Below are positions 20,503 to 27,547 of a stretch of DNA of 34,886 bases, piece after piece. Position numbers and translations under genes: made by a program. Under the pieces are notes generated by a model. It was not told the origin of the DNA and did not search any database. It saw only the letters and a list, made by a program, of their open reading frames with translations. Positions within the stretch are counted from its first letter, which is position 1. Each line of letters starts with the position of its first letter. Origin of the DNA: a bacterium UBA3734 (GTDB lineage Bacteria; Bacteroidota; Bacteroidia; Bacteroidales; Bacteroidaceae); assembly GCA_002372575.1 (NCBI GenBank), contig DFHC01000053.1, positions 179-35,064 on the forward strand, written 5' to 3'.

Positions 20503-21213
20503 TTACTTCATCAGAGCCTTGCCCGAACCCCAGGCTGTACCCACTTTCTCGCCCACGACGCGATATTCGTTCTTGGCCGAGTCGAAGATGACGGGCTGGA
20601 GCTTCGAGAGGTCAACATTGCCTTCTGCGTCGAGGATGCTCTCGTCGGCACTCATATTGACAATCTCGCCCACCACGCGGGCGCCGCCGTTACCGTCTTC
20701 CTCGAAGGTCACGCACTTGCACTCCAGCGTCAGCTTATACTCGTTGATGATGGGCGCATCCACGTTGGGACTTTTCGAAGCCGTGAAACCGGCGATTTTC
20801 ACCTTGTCGGGCACGTCGTTGGCCGACACGATGCCGAAATAGTCGCTCTGCGCGATGTCGTCTTTCGTTGCGAAACTGATCGTGAAGGCCTTTTTCAGGC
20901 GGATGTTCTCCGTCGTCTTGTGGGCCGACAGCTCGAAGGTGATGTGCTTCGGACCACACTGGCCACCCCATGCCGCCATCATCACGTCGGGATTCTCGTT
21001 TTCGTCCCACGTGGCAATCATGATGGCCGGAAGCGGCGTAATCACGGTCTTGTCGGTGAAGTTCTTGCGACCTTCCACGGCTTTCACCTCCACTTTCTCC
21101 TTTGCAGGATTCTCGTTCACGTTCTCATTGTTCTTCTGCTCCTTGTTTCCGCAGGCGGCAATGAGCAGTGCGCCTGTCAGAGCGAGGGCTGAAGTCTTCA
21201 AAATTCTTTTCAT
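20503..21213 (-). CDS. Flavin reductase-like domain fused to a lipoprotein signal
   Basis: A 236-residue protein. The lipobox LIAAC (cysteine near residue 21) and an Asn/Glu/Lys-rich tether of about 30 residues precede a flavin reductase-like FMN-binding split barrel: ITPLPAIMIATWDENE, AAWGGQCGPKHITFELSAHK and SDYFGIVSANDVPDKVK. Relatives are normally cytoplasmic FMN-binding proteins of about 190 residues. Here the domain should be anchored in the envelope, which implies extracytoplasmic flavin loading or use. It sits between an iron alcohol dehydrogenase and a TlpA-like lipoprotein in one operon, consistent with a redox role. Confidence 0.82.
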   Translation of the reverse strand: MKRILKTSALALTGALLIAACGNKEQKNNENVNENPAKEKVEVKAVEGRKNFTDKTVITPLPAIMIATWDENENPDVMMAAWGGQCGPKHITFELSAHKTTENIRLKKAFTISFATKDDIAQSDYFGIVSANDVPDKVKIAGFTASKSPNVDAPIINEYKLTLECKCVTFEEDGNGGARVVGEIVNMSADESILDAEGNVDLSKLQPVIFDSAKNEYRVVGEKVGTAWGSGKALMK

Positions 21214-21237
21214 ATCATTCTTGTTTTTATGGGTTAG

Positions 21238-22404
21238 TTACATGCTTTCGCGGAGAATCTCGATGACCTCCTCGCGCGTGAGCACCTTGTAGCCGCCTGT
21301 CAGCAGGAAAGTGCCGTCGGCAATCTTTGGGAGCATTTCTTCGGTGGCGCCCAGCTCCGTGATGTTCATCACCAAGCCGATTTCGCGCATCCATGCCTCG
21401 AGCGCAGCCAGTCCGGCCTCGGCCAGTTGCCGTTCGCTCTTTCCCTCGGCGGAAATGTTCCAGACGTTCTGGGCGAAGCGGGCGAATTTGTGCAGTCCGC
21501 CGTCCATCACGTGCTTGTAGTAGGGGATGGAGACGGCGGCGAGCGTCATGCCGTGTGTGGCGTCGGTAATGGCGCCCACGGCCTGGCCAATCATGTGGAC
21601 CTCCCAGTCGGTGGTCTTACCCTTCTTCAGCAGCGTGTTCAGTGCCCACGTGGCCGTCCACATGATGTTCGAGCGAGCCTCGTAGTCATGCGGATTCTTC
21701 ACGGCAATGCGGCTCGAATGGATGAGCGAGCGCATGAGTCCTTCGGCGATATAGTCGGTGGTGGAGTCGTCGGAGTCGCTGAAATACTGCTCCATGATGT
21801 GCGACATGATGTCGTAGAAGCCAGCCACCATCTGGTATTGCGGCACGGTGAAGGTGAATTTCGGGTTCAGGATGGTGAACTTGGGGAACAGCTCCTCGTC
21901 GAATACCTTTCCGATTTTCAGCCCTTGGGCATGGTTCGTGATGACGCTTCCGCCGTTCATCTCGGAGCCTGTGCCCACCATCGTCAGCACTGCGCCCACG
22001 GGGATAATCTTGCACGAGGGATTGCCCTGCTCCAGATAGTATTTCGTCCACGGGTCTTCCTCGCACCACGCCGAGGCGCTCACGCCCTTGGCATAGTCGA
22101 TGGTAGAGCCGCCACCCACGGCCAGAATCAGGTCCACGTTGTTCTCGCGCGCCATCTTGGCACCCTCGTAGAGCTTTTCCACGGTGGGATTCGCCATCAC
22201 GCCGCCGTCTTCAACGACGGTTTTGCCGGCCTCGCGCAGAAGGGTCATCACCTGCTCGTAGATGCCGTTGCGCTTGATGCTGCCGCCGCCGTAGCAAAAC
22301 ATCACCGTGGGGCCGTAGTTTTTCAGTTCGTCACTCAGGTATTTCAGCGATTCGTCGCCGAAATACAGTTTCGTTGGGTTGGAATAAATGAAATTTCCTA
22401 ACAT
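21238..22404 (-). CDS. Iron-containing alcohol dehydrogenase (butanol dehydrogenase/YqhD type)
   Basis: A 388-residue NAD(P)-dependent alcohol dehydrogenase. It has the nucleotide-binding YGGGSIK and AVGGGSTIDYAKGVSA motifs, TMVGTGSEMNGGSVIT near residues 141-156, and metal ligands in GFYDIMSHIMEQYF and EVHMIGQAVGAITDATHGM. It reduces aldehydes in fermentation or detoxification; the exact substrate is not readable. It is the first gene of the operon that ends with NUDIX, 24 bases before the flavin reductase gene. A TATCTTTG box lies 31 bases upstream of the ATG. Confidence 0.92.
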   Translation of the reverse strand: MLGNFIYSNPTKLYFGDESLKYLSDELKNYGPTVMFCYGGGSIKRNGIYEQVMTLLREAGKTVVEDGGVMANPTVEKLYEGAKMARENNVDLILAVGGGSTIDYAKGVSASAWCEEDPWTKYYLEQGNPSCKIIPVGAVLTMVGTGSEMNGGSVITNHAQGLKIGKVFDEELFPKFTILNPKFTFTVPQYQMVAGFYDIMSHIMEQYFSDSDDSTTDYIAEGLMRSLIHSSRIAVKNPHDYEARSNIMWTATWALNTLLKKGKTTDWEVHMIGQAVGAITDATHGMTLAAVSIPYYKHVMDGGLHKFARFAQNVWNISAEGKSERQLAEAGLAALEAWMREIGLVMNITELGATEEMLPKIADGTFLLTGGYKVLTREEVIEILRESM

Positions 22405-22434
22405 AATCTTTTTGTTTTTTGAGTTCTACGCTTG

Positions 22435-22442
22435 CAAAGATA
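22435..22442 (-). promoter_or_regulatory. -7 box of the alcohol dehydrogenase operon
   Basis: TATCTTTG on the minus strand lies 31 bases before the ATG at 22404. It is probably the main promoter for the seven tightly packed genes down to 14934. Confidence 0.65.
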
Positions 22443-22503
22443 CGAATTTTCCGCGAAAAATCGCGCCGTTTCACCGTTTTTTTGTGAATCTGGCGAGTAG
22501 AAC

Positions 22504-23301
22504 CTACGCCATCACGACGTCGAACACCATCATCAGCACGAATCCGACGGCGAAACCAATGGTGCTCAGGTTGGTGTGCTTGCCCGTGGAGGCCTCGGGA
22601 ATGAGCTCCTCGACCACGACGTAGAACATCGCACCGGCGGCGAAGGCCAGCATATAGGGCAAAACGGGCGTGAGCACCGAGGCGAGCAGCACCACGGCCA
22701 GGGCACCAATCGGCTCCACGGCTCCGCTCAGGCTACCCAGCAGGAACGAACGCCAGCGCGAATTGCCCTCGGCACGCATCGGCATCGAAATGATGGCGCC
22801 CTCGGGGATGTTCTGTATGGCGATACCCAGCGACACGGCCACCGCCGAGGCCAGCGAAATGTTTGAAATACCCTGTTCGGCACCGGCAAACACCACGCCC
22901 ACGGCCATGCCCTCGGGCAGATTGTGGATGGTGACGGCCAGGGCGAGCATCGCTGTTCGCGAGAGGCGCGAGTGCGGGCCTTCGGGCTTGTCGGTTCCGA
23001 GGTGCAGGTGGGGCGTTGCCTCGTCGAGCAGCAGCAGAAAGCCGATGCCGAGCAGAAATCCCACGGCGGCAGGAAACACCGACATCAAAGCCTCCCCTAC
23101 GGGGGGAGGTTGGGAGGGGGCACTCATCTCCATCGCGGGAATCAGCAGCGACCACACCGATGCGGCCACCATCACGCCCGAGGCGAAGCCGAGCAGGGTT
23201 TTCTGAACGCGGGGCGACATATCACCTTTCATGAAAAAGACGAAAGCCGCCCCGAGCATGGTTCCCAACAGGGGGATGAATAGTCCTATGAATAGTGTCA
23301 T
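22504..23301 (-). CDS. ZIP-family metal transporter with palindromic insert
   Basis: A 265-residue inner-membrane protein with about eight hydrophobic segments. The two ZIP signatures are intact: HNLPEGMAVGV in TM4 and IQNIPEGAIIS in TM5. It takes up zinc or another divalent metal into the cytoplasm. Residues 61-71 (APSQPPPVGEA), in the loop after the second membrane segment, come from an in-frame 33-bp palindromic element and keep the frame exactly (11 codons). It starts 3 bases after the small HTH gene and probably belongs to the OhrR-like operon. Confidence 0.9.
   Translation of the reverse strand: MTLFIGLFIPLLGTMLGAAFVFFMKGDMSPRVQKTLLGFASGVMVAASVWSLLIPAMEMSAPSQPPPVGEALMSVFPAAVGFLLGIGFLLLLDEATPHLHLGTDKPEGPHSRLSRTAMLALAVTIHNLPEGMAVGVVFAGAEQGISNISLASAVAVSLGIAIQNIPEGAIISMPMRAEGNSRWRSFLLGSLSGAVEPIGALAVVLLASVLTPVLPYMLAFAAGAMFYVVVEELIPEASTGKHTNLSTIGFAVGFVLMMVFDVVMA
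23089..23121. repeat. Solo palindromic element inside the zip gene
   Basis: CCTCCCC (23091-23097) pairs with GGGGAGG (23103-23109), followed by TTGGGAGGGGGC. The 33 bp match the priA right repeat (13763-13795) except for a few loop bases and one shifted G. It is in frame in the ZIP protein. Confidence 0.88.
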
Positions 23302-23304
23302 ACG

Positions 23305-23478
23305 TTACTGGGCTGGTTCCCACTTGCAGCGCACGGGCGACACAATCGCGCCTTCTTTCTTCAACTCGGCGAAAGCCTTATCTACTTCCTTGCGGTCGGC
23401 ACCCAGCGCCTTTGTCACGTCGCCAGCCGAGACGGGTTTGCCGGCCTCGCGCATGGCTTTCAATACTTTTTCTTTCAT
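23305..23478 (-). CDS. Small winged-helix-like protein (57 residues)
   Basis: A short frame, below usual size cut-offs, encoding MKEKVLKAMREAGKPVSAGD and continuing VTKALGADRKEVDKAFAELK then KEGAIVSPVRCKWEPAQ. The pattern of a helix, then SAGDVTKALG as a recognition-type turn-helix, then a long helix and a hairpin with IVSPVRCKW, fits a compact winged-helix DNA-binding domain. It ends 4 bases before the ZIP start. With ZIP downstream and the OhrR-like gene upstream, a metal- or redox-linked regulatory role is possible. Confidence 0.7.
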   Translation of the reverse strand: MKEKVLKAMREAGKPVSAGDVTKALGADRKEVDKAFAELKKEGAIVSPVRCKWEPAQ

Positions 23479-23481
23479 TTT

Positions 23482-23568
23482 TCAAGATAATTTGGTTAGA
23501 ATGTTACTGTTTCCAAACCACACAGCGCCGAGTTCGGCAAACTGTTTCAAAGCTTCTTGTTTGGTCAT
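23482..23568 (-). CDS. Possible 28-residue peptide or gene remnant
   Basis: ATG to TGA, encoding MTKQEALKQFAELGAVWFGN then SNILTKLS, ends 4 bases before the small HTH gene and lies 41 bases after the OhrR-like stop. The spacing suggests translation in the operon. The sequence looks like the first helix of a larger protein, so it may be a degraded remnant. There is no family recognition. Confidence 0.35.
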   Translation of the reverse strand: MTKQEALKQFAELGAVWFGNSNILTKLS

Positions 23569-23608
23569 AATTCTTGAATTTTTTGTGAATAATGTTGATG
23601 AATACGTG

Positions 23609-24052
23609 TCATTTTCTCAATGCCTCGATGATGGTGTCGAGGTCGTTGGCCAGGCGGTTGTAGTCGCCGAGCTGCAGAGGACACGATTTCAGCTCCTCGG
23701 CCATGCCCGTGGGAATCACGGCGTAGGCCTGCTTCTCCATGGCCCGCCCACGTTCGGTGAGTGAGACGATTTGCTGCCGCTTGTCTTTCGAGCCGCGCTT
23801 CCGGTCCACGATGCCCAGCTTCTCCATGCGCTGCAGCAGCGGTGTCACCGTGTTGGTTTCGAGGTGCAGCCGGCGGGCAATGTCGTTCACGGGCATCGCG
23901 TCGCTTTCCCACAGCACCAGCAGCACCAGATACTGCGGATAGGTGATGCCCAGCTTGCTCAGGATGGGCGTGTAGGTCTGCGTCACCAGTCGTGCTGCCG
24001 TGTAGAGTCGGAAGCAGATTTGGTTGCTGAGTTGTAGTTCTGTATAGGCCAT
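23609..24052 (-). CDS. ohrR: OhrR/MarR-family peroxide-sensing-type regulator
   Basis: A 147-residue MarR-family repressor. The N-terminal LSNQICFRLYTAAR carries the cysteine (near residue 13) that OhrR proteins use to sense organic peroxides, and LGITYPQYLVLLVLWE is the next OhrR hallmark. The winged helix follows (VNDIARRLHLETNTVTPLLQ, then GIVDRKRGSKDKRQQIVSLT). The ATG at 24052 is chosen over the frame to 24121 because it matches family starts and leaves the operators upstream. Three copies of an ATCG-CGAT inverted repeat lie between it and the divergent lipoprotein gene, implying autoregulation. No ohr gene is in the window. The gene name is by similarity. Confidence 0.85.
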   Translation of the reverse strand: MAYTELQLSNQICFRLYTAARLVTQTYTPILSKLGITYPQYLVLLVLWESDAMPVNDIARRLHLETNTVTPLLQRMEKLGIVDRKRGSKDKRQQIVSLTERGRAMEKQAYAVIPTGMAEELKSCPLQLGDYNRLANDLDTIIEALRK

Positions 24053-24078
24053 TTTTTGTATGATAATGACGATTTTAT

Positions 24079-24170
24079 ATCGTTTACGATGCAAAATTAC
24101 GAAAAGAAAATTATATCGCAAGCGATTTACTCGAAATTTTAAGACGATTTAACATTAGGTCGTGTGCGAT
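24079..24170. promoter_or_regulatory. Three OhrR/MarR-type operators in a divergent promoter region
   Basis: ATCGTTTACGAT (24079-24090), ATCGCAAGCGAT (24115-24126) and GTCGTGTGCGAT (24159-24170) share an RTCGY-NN-RCGAT plan, with TTATATCG or CGATATAAAA flanks. They surround the minus-strand -7 box (24092-24099), and the third sits near the -33 of the plus-strand promoter. Confidence 0.75.
24092..24099 (-). promoter_or_regulatory. -7 box of the OhrR-like operon
   Basis: TAATTTTG on the minus strand lies between the first and second operator, 40 bases before the regulator ATG. Confidence 0.55.
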
Positions 24171-24185
24171 ATAAAATATTTTCTA

Positions 24186-24193
24186 TACCTTTG
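24186..24193 (+). promoter_or_regulatory. -7 box of the truncated lipoprotein gene
   Basis: TACCTTTG lies just 5 bases before the ATG at 24198, giving an almost leaderless transcript. The third operator is about 16 bases upstream, in the -33 area. Confidence 0.55.
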
Positions 24194-24197
24194 CAAT

Positions 24198-24560
24198 ATG
24201 AAATGCCTTGTAAAGTCACCTTTCATCGTTGCCATCGTGCTCCTTGCCCTGCTGTCCGCCTGCTCGCGCGGAAAGCAGATGCGGGAGCGGATGCAGTACG
24301 TGGCCGCCTGCAACAAGGCCGACACGGTGTTCTCGGCGCGGTGGCTGCCCACGGTCGATTCGCTGGCCGACTATTTCCGCAGCCACGGCACCAGGAACGA
24401 GCGCATGACGGCCCTCTACCTGAAAGGGCGCGTCCACCACGACCTCGGTGAAGCTCCGCAGGCGCTCGACTGCTACCAACAGGCCGTCGCGCGGCCCGAC
24501 AACCGATTCCGCGTCGCACCCGACACGAAAAACATCCTTCGGCTGACAATTGGGGCGTAA
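24198..24560 (+). pseudogene. Truncated TPR-type lipoprotein
   Basis: A 120-residue frame. The lipobox LLSAC puts the lipidated cysteine at residue 22. RMQYVAACNKADTVF and RMTALYLKGRVHHDLGEAPQ then ALDCYQQAVA follow, which form the first tetratricopeptide helix pair of much longer Bacteroidetes TPR lipoproteins or sensors, usually 400-600 residues. After about residue 98 the sequence becomes basic and unrelated, ending NILRLTIGA. I read it as the 5' remnant of a larger gene whose rest was lost. It is still behind a promoter with an OhrR-like operator, so it may be expressed. Confidence 0.6.
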
Positions 24561-24638
24561 AAAAGTTTTTATTAATAATTGTTAAATATCCCTTTGTTTT
24601 CATCAACATCAAGGCGATTAGTTCGTTTATAAGGCAAG

Positions 24639-25136
24639 ATGACAAGCCACGAATACGAACAAATAGTACGCCGAATGAGGCCACAATTATTAAAATTGGG
24701 GTTCTCGTTTTTCTCCGATGAGGAATTGGCTGCCGATGCCGCTCAGGAAGCATTGTTACGGCTCTGGCTCTTGCGTGAACAGGTCGCGGACACCAACCAC
24801 GCCGAGGCACTATTGATTCGTATGACAAAAAATGTCTGCGTCAGCGAGTGGCGACGGAAACAAAAAATGGGATTTCTGCCCTCTTTGGAAACGGACAATG
24901 TTCTCGCCGAGGAAATGCAGCCGATGGCCGACGACGACAACGCCCGACAACTTGCCTCTGCCATCCAGTCGCTGACACCAACGGAGCAACAACTTTTCCG
25001 TATGCGCCACGAGTTGGAGATGGACATTCCGCAAATTGCTGCCGTCACGGGCTTGCTGCCGCGTTCTGTCAGTCAGGTGGTCAGCGTGGCACGTCGCAAA
25101 ATCGTAGAACAATTAAAGAAAGGAGGAATTTTATGA
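24639..25136 (+). CDS. ECF sigma factor (module 1)
   Basis: A 165-residue sigma-70 family ECF factor. The region 2 part is SDEELAADAAQEALLRLWLL near residues 26-45 and TKNVCVSEWRRKQK near 64-77. The region 4 part is LTPTEQQLFRMRHELEMDIP then IAAVTGLLPRSVSQVVSVAR near 114-155. It directs RNA polymerase to a small regulon, most likely this operon. The stop overlaps the next start as ATGA, the classic sigma/anti-sigma coupling. The 78-base upstream gap has CCCTTTG but no full TAnnTTTG, so an ECF-type autoregulated promoter is possible. Confidence 0.88.
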   Translation: MTSHEYEQIVRRMRPQLLKLGFSFFSDEELAADAAQEALLRLWLLREQVADTNHAEALLIRMTKNVCVSEWRRKQKMGFLPSLETDNVLAEEMQPMADDDNARQLASAIQSLTPTEQQLFRMRHELEMDIPQIAAVTGLLPRSVSQVVSVARRKIVEQLKKGGIL

Positions 25137-25621
25137 TGAATGAATACACAGAACAAAAATTCGACCAGTTGCCGTCGTCACTAATCAAGAAAGATTATCC
25201 GTTGAAAAAATGGATGGAGGAAGACGAAAGCGAAGCCTTCGACCGCATCGTCGGTAAGCGGAAACGCGAAAAAACGATACGCCGATGGATTGCCGTTGCC
25301 GCCTGCCTTGTCTTCATCGTCGGCATCGCAGGCATCGCCAAACTCACGCAATCGAACGAACGACAAAACCAACTTCCTCAACCAGTCGTAGCAAAAGTGG
25401 AGCCGATTCCGAAGCAAAAAGAAATCATTCAAGTGGAAACACCAGTCGAAAAGCCTTCCCATCCTGTGGGGACTCGGAAATCAAAACCTTCGCCTCGCCA
25501 AACACCAAAAACACCTGAAAAGGAGGTGTCGGCGGAAAAAATCGAGGTGGACATCGCCGAGGAAATATCCGATTTAATCGCCTGTATCGATGGGTTCGAA
25601 CAACAATTATTATCAGAATAA
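25133..25621 (+). CDS. Putative anti-sigma factor with one membrane segment (module 1)
   Basis: A 162-residue protein. A cytoplasmic N-terminal part of about 50 residues contains FDQLPSSLIKKDYPLKKWME. One transmembrane helix follows (RWIAVAACLVFIVGIAGIAK, near residues 52-71), then a periplasmic tail rich in Pro, Lys and Glu ending in an acidic helix. The ATG at 25133 is preceded by AAAGGAGG, a strong ribosome site for this genome, and overlaps the sigma stop. Position and topology indicate an anti-sigma factor, although no zinc finger or FecR domain is seen. The open frame upstream to 24848 is a shadow of the sigma gene. Confidence 0.75.
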   Translation: MMNEYTEQKFDQLPSSLIKKDYPLKKWMEEDESEAFDRIVGKRKREKTIRRWIAVAACLVFIVGIAGIAKLTQSNERQNQLPQPVVAKVEPIPKQKEIIQVETPVEKPSHPVGTRKSKPSPRQTPKTPEKEVSAEKIEVDIAEEISDLIACIDGFEQQLLSE

Positions 25622-25634
25622 AATTTTTAAAAAT

Positions 25635-26900
25635 ATGAAAAGAATCTTCTTAGTGATTGCATTTGCCTTGACGGCATCGCTCACAACTATCGCACAAACT
25701 CCGAGAGTGGACCAAATGATGAAAGAACGGGCTTCGCTGCCTTGGACCGGGACAATCTATCGCGCTTGCGTAGATAGTCTTTCCACCTATATCTTAAAAA
25801 AGTATGGTGGAATGCACACACAATCATACGCCATCAACGAAGTGACGGCTCCCGTAAAAGGAAGCGATGAAAAACTTAGAGAAGTAACTTCACACATAGT
25901 GAATCGTTTGTCGTCTTTAAACACCCTTCAAACCTATAGCGAACGAATCGACGATGGCAACGAGTTGCGCGGACGCTTGATTCTGAAACTGCGTCCAGAA
26001 GGTGAGGACACAACCGCATATATTTTCACGAAGTACGACCGAAATGCAATTATCGTGAAACTTCTGACAGACAGGGCCATAGACATTTCGGCGAATCCGC
26101 GTAACACAAACAGAAGTTGGAAAGAAGACGAATTGTCGCTCTGGAAAAAACTGAGAAAAGAATTCTACGGATTAGGCTCTAATGTTGATCGAAACGTACA
26201 AATGAAATGGCACATCGTGAATTTAAACAAAAACGATGAAGACCATTTTTTCATCACTACACCCGAACCAAAACAGGGAAGTGAAGTGATATGGCAATTT
26301 CTACAAACCAACGACTCAAGCAAATGGGAATTCGAAAGCACAAAAGACCTCCTCGAACTGGCCGGAAAAGAAGACGGTTCAACCTATGGCGTTTTGACCA
26401 ACAAAGCATTGAGAGCGGATAGTTGCCATTATTACTATGCCTCACGCACGAAACCAGACGGACAGTCAGAAATGTTCGGAGTCACCCACGAAGACGGCAT
26501 CTCCTATTTCTTCCACGCCACCAGCGAAGAGCCCGGGCTATTTGCCATACCGTGGGGAAGAACTTTTTGGGATAAAAATCAAGAAAGTGAATACGACAGC
26601 CTGATGGCCATCGCAGTTTATGTCATCGACGAAGCGACGAATAAAACCATCAAAGATGCGAAACTGACATTTATGAAACCAGACAGAAAAACTGTCATCG
26701 AAACAAAAGATTATTTGGTGGCCCATTTGGGTCGCGATATTTACCGCCACGGCTGTTGGCTTCAGCCTCACGACCGCTATATCTTGAAGATTGAAGTCGA
26801 GGGCTATAAAACTGAATGGGCGGAAATCACACCCGATAAAGAAGTGGAGAAAGGAAGATTCAATGCACGGATAGAAGTAGGGCTTCAGCCCAAACGCTGA
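25635..26900 (+). CDS. Secreted protein of unknown function, sigma module 1 output
   Basis: A 421-residue protein with signal peptide MKRIFLVIAFALTASLTTIA and then a soluble region with no family I recognise. It has a region near residues 115-160 with RGRLILKLRPEGEDTTAYIF and TKYDRNAIIVKLL, and a C-terminal domain at about 335-421 (YVIDEATNKTIKDAKLTFMK, then ILKIEVEGYKTEWAEI) that resembles the carboxypeptidase regulatory-like beta sandwich. It follows the anti-sigma gene by 13 bases and is followed by a strong terminator at 26921-26959, so it is the sole downstream gene of this module. Probably periplasmic or cell-surface. Confidence 0.7.
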   Translation: MKRIFLVIAFALTASLTTIAQTPRVDQMMKERASLPWTGTIYRACVDSLSTYILKKYGGMHTQSYAINEVTAPVKGSDEKLREVTSHIVNRLSSLNTLQTYSERIDDGNELRGRLILKLRPEGEDTTAYIFTKYDRNAIIVKLLTDRAIDISANPRNTNRSWKEDELSLWKKLRKEFYGLGSNVDRNVQMKWHIVNLNKNDEDHFFITTPEPKQGSEVIWQFLQTNDSSKWEFESTKDLLELAGKEDGSTYGVLTNKALRADSCHYYYASRTKPDGQSEMFGVTHEDGISYFFHATSEEPGLFAIPWGRTFWDKNQESEYDSLMAIAVYVIDEATNKTIKDAKLTFMKPDRKTVIETKDYLVAHLGRDIYRHGCWLQPHDRYILKIEVEGYKTEWAEITPDKEVEKGRFNARIEVGLQPKR

Positions 26901-26920
26901 TTCGCTCGTGAATAGAATGG

Positions 26921-26959
26921 TCGGCAACAGTTAGCAGCAGCGCTGTTGCCGATTTTTTT
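26921..26959 (+). terminator. Strong intrinsic terminator between the two sigma modules
   Basis: A perfect 10-bp stem, TCGGCAACAG/CTGTTGCCGA (26921-26930 and 26943-26952), is followed by seven T residues. Confidence 0.92.
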
Positions 26960-26992
26960 GAAAAAACTTTTAGCCATTTAAGTCTTTTTCGT

Positions 26993-27000
26993 TAATTTTG
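26993..27000 (+). promoter_or_regulatory. -7 box of sigma module 2
   Basis: TAATTTTG is an exact TAnnTTTG match 26 bases before the sigma ATG. No clear -33 is seen. Confidence 0.55.
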
Positions 27001-27025
27001 CGTCATTCAATTAAAAGGCTATGTG

Positions 27026-27529
27026 ATGAAACTATTCAATAAATTCAAAAATACGGAGCAAATAACGGCTGAACGACACGGACTATTGCAATACGCCTGC
27101 TATCGACTGGGAAACCTCCACGATGCGGAGGATGCCGTGCAGGATGTTTTCGTCAAACTCCACCAGCGGCTGAGCGAAGGCGGTGAGGAAATCAAGAATC
27201 TGCCGGCCTATCTCTATCGAATGTTGGCAAACCTTTGCGTCAGCCATCGACGGAAAACGAAACTCACGCCGACCGTTCCCCTCGAAGGAGTGCCAGAGCC
27301 GATGGCGCTCGAACCAGAAAATTTCGAACAGGAATTCCGCCTCGTCAATCGATTGTTGTCGGAAATTCCCGACGAACAGGCCGAGGTCATCCGACTGCGA
27401 TTCTACGGCGACAAGAGTTTTCAGGAAATTGCCGACATCCTCGGCATTCCGCTTACCACCGCCAAGTCACGCTTCGCTTACGGTTTAGAGAAAATCAAAC
27501 GAGGGATGCGCGCCCCTCATTCTGTATAA
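27026..27529 (+). CDS. ECF sigma factor (module 2)
   Basis: A 167-residue ECF sigma factor. Region 2 has LGNLHDAEDAVQDVFVKLHQ near residues 29-48 and LYRMLANLCVSHRRKTKL near 62-79. Region 4 has DEQAEVIRLRFYGDKSFQEI then ADILGIPLTTAKSRFAYGLE near 118-157. The ATG at 27026 is preferred over an adjacent GTG. It is followed 18 bases later by a zinc-finger anti-sigma gene and then by the GLPGLI/peptide/TonB-receptor cluster, which it probably controls. It is only distantly similar to the module 1 sigma, so the two likely answer different signals. Confidence 0.9.
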   Translation: MKLFNKFKNTEQITAERHGLLQYACYRLGNLHDAEDAVQDVFVKLHQRLSEGGEEIKNLPAYLYRMLANLCVSHRRKTKLTPTVPLEGVPEPMALEPENFEQEFRLVNRLLSEIPDEQAEVIRLRFYGDKSFQEIADILGIPLTTAKSRFAYGLEKIKRGMRAPHSV

Positions 27530-27547
27530 CTCCAAAAACGAACAACT

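Noticed and set aside
21427..22401. 324-codon plus-strand frame opposite the alcohol dehydrogenase
   Set aside because: It has His/Val/Gly-rich antisense composition; the opposite strand carries a full iron-ADH with all motifs.
24848..25132. Longer start for the module 1 anti-sigma gene
   Set aside because: The extension overlaps most of the sigma gene; the AAAGGAGG site and ATGA overlap support the start at 25133.
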